From NCBI RefSeq assembly GCF_024519315.1, contig NZ_JANIIC010000013.1, positions 108,594 to 172,593 of the forward strand: 64,000 bases of DNA, given 5' to 3'. The notes under the pieces are model-generated. The model did not search any database. It saw only the letters and a list, made by a program, of their open reading frames with translations, and was not told where the DNA came from. Both the position numbers and the translations under genes were made by a program. The stretch comes from Streptomyces malaysiensis subsp. samsunensis (GTDB lineage: Bacteria; Actinomycetota; Actinomycetes; Streptomycetales; Streptomycetaceae). Positions 60,551-64,000 of the stretch are shown in pieces. The stretch's first letter is position 1; each line of letters starts with the position of its first letter.

Positions 60551-60562
60551 CCAACCGGCCGC

Positions 60563-60790
60563 CCCACCACACCCCCGGGCCGGCCGCGATTCCAGCCACC
60601 CACCCCTCCATCCCCCACGCAACCCCGACAGTCCGGTGGTCAACCCGCGCCGGTGACCTTCCGTCCGCCGGTGCCCGACCCGAGCGTCCCGCCCCCGCGG
60701 AAACGCGCCAGCGCGCCCCCTCCGCCACGCTTCAGCTCCCCACCCGCCAATCGCACTTCGCCGCCCGGCCGAAAACCACGCAGGAACTGA
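60563..60790 (+). pseudogene. Proline-rich C-terminal fragment of a conjugation-element protein
   Basis: A plus-strand frame ends at TGA 60788-60790 and reads FQPPTPPSPTQPRQSGG, later PVTFRPPVPDPSVPPPRKR. Such proline-rich tails end the large membrane protein that usually precedes prgI in actinobacterial integrative elements. Nothing upstream of about 60560 continues it, because the Rieske remnant abuts there. The assignment rests mainly on position. Confidence 0.35.
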
Positions 60791-60805
60791 AGGAGGTCAC
60801 CGGCG

Positions 60806-61957
60806 ATGACCCAGCCGGTACGCATCCCCGCCGATGTCGACCGTGAGGACACCGTCCTGGCGAACCTGACCGCCCGCCAGCTGCTCATCCTGACGGTGGC
60901 CGGCATCGTGCTCCACGGCACCTGGACGGCCGTCCGCGACGTGGTGCCGCTGGCGGTGTTCGCGCTCCTGGCCATCCCTATCGCGGTGGCCACCGTTGTG
61001 CTGGCCCTGGGACGGAGGGACGGCATCTCACTGGACCGGCTGGCGCTGGCTGCCATACGCCAGCGCATGAGCCCCCGCCATCGGGTCGCCGCCCCCGAAG
61101 GCATCCACCCGGCTCCGGCTTGGCTGGCCAACCGGGCCACCCGCAACGTGCAAGACCTCAACTCCAAGGCGGACATCGCTCCGGCCGCGCTGGAGCTCCC
61201 CGCCGAAGGCGTCACCGAAACCGGCGTGGTCGACCTCGGCACGGACGGAATCGCGGCACTGGCGGTGTGCTCCACCGTCAACTTCTCCCTGGGCACCCCG
61301 GCCGAGCAGGAGTCCCTGACCGCCGCCTTCGGCCGCTACCTGCACTCCCTCACCGCCCCGATCCAAGTGCTGGTGCGCACCGAGCGCCTGGACCTGACCG
61401 GGCAGATCAGTGAACTCCGCGAACAGGCCCCCAAGCTGCCGCATCCCGCGCTGGAGGAAGCCGCCCGCGAACACGCCGACTATCTGGCCCAGCTCAGCGT
61501 CCGAAGTGATCTGCTGTGCCGTCAAGTGCTGCTCGTTCTGCACGAACCGCTGGGAGCACAGCGTGCGGTCGACGGACTCGGCGGCGCCTCCCCACTCGCG
61601 GCCCTCACCCGCCGCACACGGTCCCATGGCTCCCCGCAGCTCTCGGTGGAGGCGGCGCGAAGGGCCGCGGAAGCCCGCCTGGTGCGGCGGCTGGGTGAGG
61701 CCGTCGATCTGCTGAGCCCGACCGGGATCGTCGTCACTCCGCTGGACGCCGGCCAGGCCACCGCGGTGCTGGCCGCCGCCTGCAACCCCGACAGCCTCGT
61801 ACCGGTCTCCTCCCACCTCGCCGGAGCGGACGAGGTGATCACCACAGCCCCAGCCCCTGAAGACGACACCGCTCCAAGGGCCTTCGAACCTCCGGACGCC
61901 TCCCACGAGACCGGCCACAGCGAAGACGACGGGCCAGGAGGGAGGGGAGCACGGTGA
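60806..61957 (+). CDS. PrgI-like conjugal transfer membrane protein
   Basis: This 383-aa protein begins VRIPADVDREDTVLANLTARQLLIL and continues with two hydrophobic helices (LTVAGIVLHGTW; LAVFALLAIPIAVATVVLAL), as in PrgI-family (VirB3-like) subunits of type IV secretion in Gram-positive integrative elements. A long soluble C-terminal part ends in an acidic tail. GAAGGAGG precedes ATG 60806. Its stop codon overlaps the next start codon (GTGA). The gene is intact but its partner ATPase is broken, so it is probably non-functional. Confidence 0.8.
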   Translation: MTQPVRIPADVDREDTVLANLTARQLLILTVAGIVLHGTWTAVRDVVPLAVFALLAIPIAVATVVLALGRRDGISLDRLALAAIRQRMSPRHRVAAPEGIHPAPAWLANRATRNVQDLNSKADIAPAALELPAEGVTETGVVDLGTDGIAALAVCSTVNFSLGTPAEQESLTAAFGRYLHSLTAPIQVLVRTERLDLTGQISELREQAPKLPHPALEEAAREHADYLAQLSVRSDLLCRQVLLVLHEPLGAQRAVDGLGGASPLAALTRRTRSHGSPQLSVEAARRAAEARLVRRLGEAVDLLSPTGIVVTPLDAGQATAVLAAACNPDSLVPVSSHLAGADEVITTAPAPEDDTAPRAFEPPDASHETGHSEDDGPGGRGAR

Positions 61958-62808
61958 TCCGCAAACGTGCGGGCTGCTCACGCGCGTCACGGCAGGACAA
62001 GACCACCGCACCGAAGGGGACCGGGGCGTTCACACCCGATGCGTTGGCGGTCGGCCCCCGGCACCTGGAGATCGGTGGGGAGCAGGTGGCTTCCTTCGCC
62101 GTCACCGGTTTCCCCCGCGAGGTCTACCCCGGCTGGCTACAGCCCCTGCTGACCTATCCGGGGCGGGTGGACGTCAGCGTGCACATCGAGCCGATCGACC
62201 CCGTCACTGCCGCGACCCGCCTCAAGCGGCAGCTCGCCAAGCTCGAATCCGGACGCCGCTACACCGAGCAGAAAGGCCGGCTGCTCGACCCGCACGTGGA
62301 GGCCGCGACCGAGGATGCCTACGAGCTGTCTTCCCGGGTCGCCCGCGGCGAGGGCAAGCTCTACCGCCTCGGGCTCTACCTGACCGTGCATGCAGCCAGC
62401 CCCGAGGAATTGGCCGACGAGGTCGCCGCCGTCCGCTCTCTCGCGGCGAGCTTGCTCCTGGACGCCAAACCGACCAGCTACCGCAGTCTCCAAGGCTGGG
62501 TCACCTGCCTGCCCATGGGCCTGGACCTGATCCGCATGCGCCGCACCTTCGACACCGCGGCGCTCTCGGCAACCTTCCCCTTCACCAGCCCCGACCTTCC
62601 CCCGAGCGACCCCACCTCCGTCGCCGCCCCCACCGGCGTGCTCTACGGATACAACATCGGCTCCCAAGGACTCGTCCACTGGGACCGCTTCGCCCTGGAC
62701 AACCACAACTCCGTCGTCCTCGGCCAACCTGGTATCCATCTTCTCCCGCGTCTACGCCGCCTCCTGGGGCCCGCGCACCGACGACATCCTGCGGGCCCTC
62801 ACTCCTGA
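61954..62808 (+). pseudogene. VirB4-like conjugation ATPase, truncated before Walker A
   Basis: The frame starts at GTG 61954 and matches the N-terminal part of VirB4/TraC-like ATPases (LEIGGEQVASFAVTGFPREV, HIEPIDPVTAATRLKRQLAKL, YGYNIGSQGLVHWDRFALDN). It reaches HNSVVLGQP exactly where GRSGAGKS should follow. The last about 25 residues are out-of-frame sequence, so no nucleotide-binding site exists. The break point is about 62725. Intact proteins are near 500 aa or longer; this is 284 aa. Confidence 0.8.
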
Positions 62809-62855
62809 CCCTGCGCGCCCAGTCCGGCACCCCCACGCTGACCGACCTGCCCAAA
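62726..62855 (+). pseudogene. TraG/VirD4-like remnant fused to the broken VirB4
   Basis: In the frame beginning at 62726 the DNA reads NLVSIFSRVYAASWGPRTDD. After a one-base shift it reads SLLTLRAQSGTPTLTDLPK. This is like the region following the ATPase core in coupling-type ATPases of Streptomyces integrative elements. A deletion joined it to the VirB4-like gene, and a further frameshift followed. Confidence 0.45.
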
Positions 62856-62857
62856 CC

Positions 62858-62998
62858 AAGACGTTCACCGACCCGCGGCTCTGCGCGGCCATCGTCGACC
62901 GCCTGACCTTCAACGGCGCGATCATCGAGACCGGCACCGGCTCCTACCGGCTGGCCAGCACCAGGGCTCGTGCCGAGGAACACGTCGTCGCCAGCTGA
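62858..62998 (+). pseudogene. 3' fragment of an istB (IS21-type helper ATPase) gene
   Basis: Forty-six codons read KTFTDPRLCAAIVDRLTFNG and on through IIETGTGSYRLASTRARAEE to a TGA at 62996-62998. This resembles the C-terminal end of IstB proteins (DRLT...GNSYR). No transposase or the N-terminal ATPase part is present. Confidence 0.55.
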
Positions 62999-63006
62999 AG
63001 ATCTTC

Positions 63007-63042
63007 CTCCCGGCCTCTGAGCACCTGACCAGGGGCCGGGAG
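63007..63042. terminator. 9-bp hairpin after the GNAT gene
   Basis: CTCCCGGCC (63007-63015) pairs with GGCCGGGAG (63034-63042). It lies 8 bp beyond the stop codon of the minus-strand acetyltransferase. Confidence 0.6.
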
Positions 63043-63050
63043 ACCAAGGA

Positions 63051-63446
63051 TCACAACGCGATCAGTCCCGCCGCCGTCTCTCTGAAGCCGCAGGCATCGA
63101 AGTAGAACGTCCGCAAGTGCTCTTCGAAGTCGACATGCAGCCACTCACACCCTGCCGCACGGCACCCCTCAGCAGCTGCCCTGATCAGTGCGGATCCCAC
63201 TCCGTTCGAACGACAGCGCTGAGCCACGACCGTATCCAGAACGAATGCATGGACTCCGCCGTCCCAGGCGACGTTGACAAAGCCGACCAAACGATCATCT
63301 TCCCAAGCGCAGACCCAACCAAGGCTGTGACGTTGAAGCCTTGCCCGCCAGTCCGTCTGCCCGACCGGATGATCGAACCCTTCGGCATGCAACTCGTTAA
63401 GAGCTGAGTTGTCGACGTCGCCTCGCCACTCATACGTGATCGTCAT
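63051..63446 (-). CDS. GNAT-family N-acetyltransferase
   Basis: This 131-aa protein has the acetyl-CoA binding motif A (VVAQRCRSNGVGSALIRAA) and motif B (GCEWLHVDFEEHLRTFYFDACGF). Length fits small GNAT enzymes. The site before ATG 63446 is weak (AGGTTCGG). It appears intact although it is surrounded by mobile-element debris, and base composition is lower in GC than the cluster genes, so it may be a passenger of the element. The substrate is unknown. Confidence 0.9.
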   Translation of the reverse strand: MTITYEWRGDVDNSALNELHAEGFDHPVGQTDWRARLQRHSLGWVCAWEDDRLVGFVNVAWDGGVHAFVLDTVVAQRCRSNGVGSALIRAAAEGCRAAGCEWLHVDFEEHLRTFYFDACGFRETAAGLIAL

Positions 63447-63649
63447 GGTCCGAACCTAGTGACCATCAGAGCCGGACTACACGAACTCCCGCGGGTTCCT
63501 TGGAGCGTTCTTGTCGCTGGTGACCGCACAGGCCAGGCCGCGACGGGTTCGTGGGACTGATGGGAGATTCTGACATTCGGTCGAGATTCCTGAAGATTCA
63601 CTGATATCTTCGGCGCACTGTCGCTCCTGGTGAAGTGAGTGAGGACTCT

Positions 63650-64000
63650 GTGGCGTTAGCGACGGTGCGCTCGCTGGGTTCGCCACGAAGCCTGCGCACG
63701 GAGCAGGAGTACGAGGATTACGAGCAAGAGCTCGTGGACCAGTACCTGCTGGCGTCCGTCGGAGCCGGGGTCGAGGACGTCACGATCGCGGGCGACCGGG
63801 CGGTGCTCTTCGAGCTGATCCGGTTCGTGGGCCGACCGGTGTGGACCGTGCAGCCAGACGACGCCGACCGTTTCCTTGTCCACCAGCGCAAGGTCCGGGG
63901 CCTGGCGAAGGGCACCGTGCACAACAAGGCGGGCTCGATCGTGAAGTTTCCCCGTGATCCTGGACACTCTTCTTCTACGCTGCGAGTGCTTGGTTGTTCT
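63650..64000 (+). CDS. Tyrosine-recombinase/integrase-like protein, N-terminal part, runs off the window
   Basis: GTG 63650 with AGGA four bases upstream opens a frame that stays open to the window edge (117 codons). It reads SLRTEQEYEDYEQELVDQYL, later VLFELIRFVGRPVWTVQPDD and ADRFLVHQRKVRGLAKGTVH, similar to the SAM-like N-terminal domain of XerD-type integrases. Codon 3 is TTA. After SIVKF (near 63950) the sequence no longer looks like an integrase, and TGATCCTGGACAC there may be the end of an inserted element. The catalytic part is not in view. Confidence 0.55.
   Translation, partial: MALATVRSLGSPRSLRTEQEYEDYEQELVDQYLLASVGAGVEDVTIAGDRAVLFELIRFVGRPVWTVQPDDADRFLVHQRKVRGLAKGTVHNKAGSIVKFPRDPGHSSSTLRVLGCS

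Overview
The window is very GC-rich, with strong codon-position bias, GTG/ATG starts and many 4-base GTGA/ATGA gene overlaps. It carries MbtH, giant NRPS genes and a TTA-containing regulator. All of this fits a Streptomyces (or close actinomycete) chromosome.

Region 1 (about 0.2-54.6 kb) is an almost complete biosynthetic cluster for a calcium-dependent cyclic lipopeptide of the amphomycin / friulimicin / laspartomycin-glycinocin group. The leftward operon (44.1 to 0.2 kb) encodes a fatty acyl-AMP ligase, two acyl-CoA-dehydrogenase-like proteins, an acyl carrier protein, three NRPSs (3312, 6866 and 2401 aa), MbtH and an alpha/beta hydrolase. Reading the adenylation pockets in order gives acyl-Asp1-[residue 2 supplied in trans]-D-Pip/Pro-like3-Gly4-Asp5-Gly6-Asp7-Gly8-D-Thr9-Ile/Val10-Pro11. 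This includes the Asp-Gly-Asp-Gly calcium-binding motif, two E domains in the expected places and a terminal TE. Module 2 has lost almost its whole adenylation domain. A separate A-PCP-TE protein (46.4-49.7 kb) lies with a trio of diamino-acid genes (cysteine-synthase-like, argininosuccinate-lyase-like, ATP-grasp). I infer that it makes and loads the diamino acid (Dap or 2,3-Dab) whose side-chain amine should close the ring with Pro11. A rightward pair encodes an ABC-2 permease and a TauD/SyrP-like Fe(II)/2-oxoglutarate oxygenase. The matching ABC ATPase heads the diamino-acid operon, and a LuxR-type regulator with a TTA codon sits upstream of it. No lysine cyclodeaminase (pipecolate) gene is visible.

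Region 2 (about 55.6-60.6 kb) is ordinary flanking chromosome: a secreted HAD acid phosphatase, a small membrane protein coupled to a DUF427 protein, and an O-antigen-ligase-like membrane protein. Among these lie decayed remnants of an AbgT transporter and of a Rieske oxygenase with an internal deletion.

Region 3 (60.6-64 kb) is the eroded remains of an integrative conjugative element and insertion sequences: a proline-rich tail, a PrgI-like protein, a VirB4-like ATPase cut off before its Walker A motif and joined to TraG-like sequence, an istB 3' fragment, a GNAT gene, and the 5' part of a tyrosine-recombinase-like gene running off the window.

All domain and specificity calls were made by reading motifs by eye. 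No database search was run.
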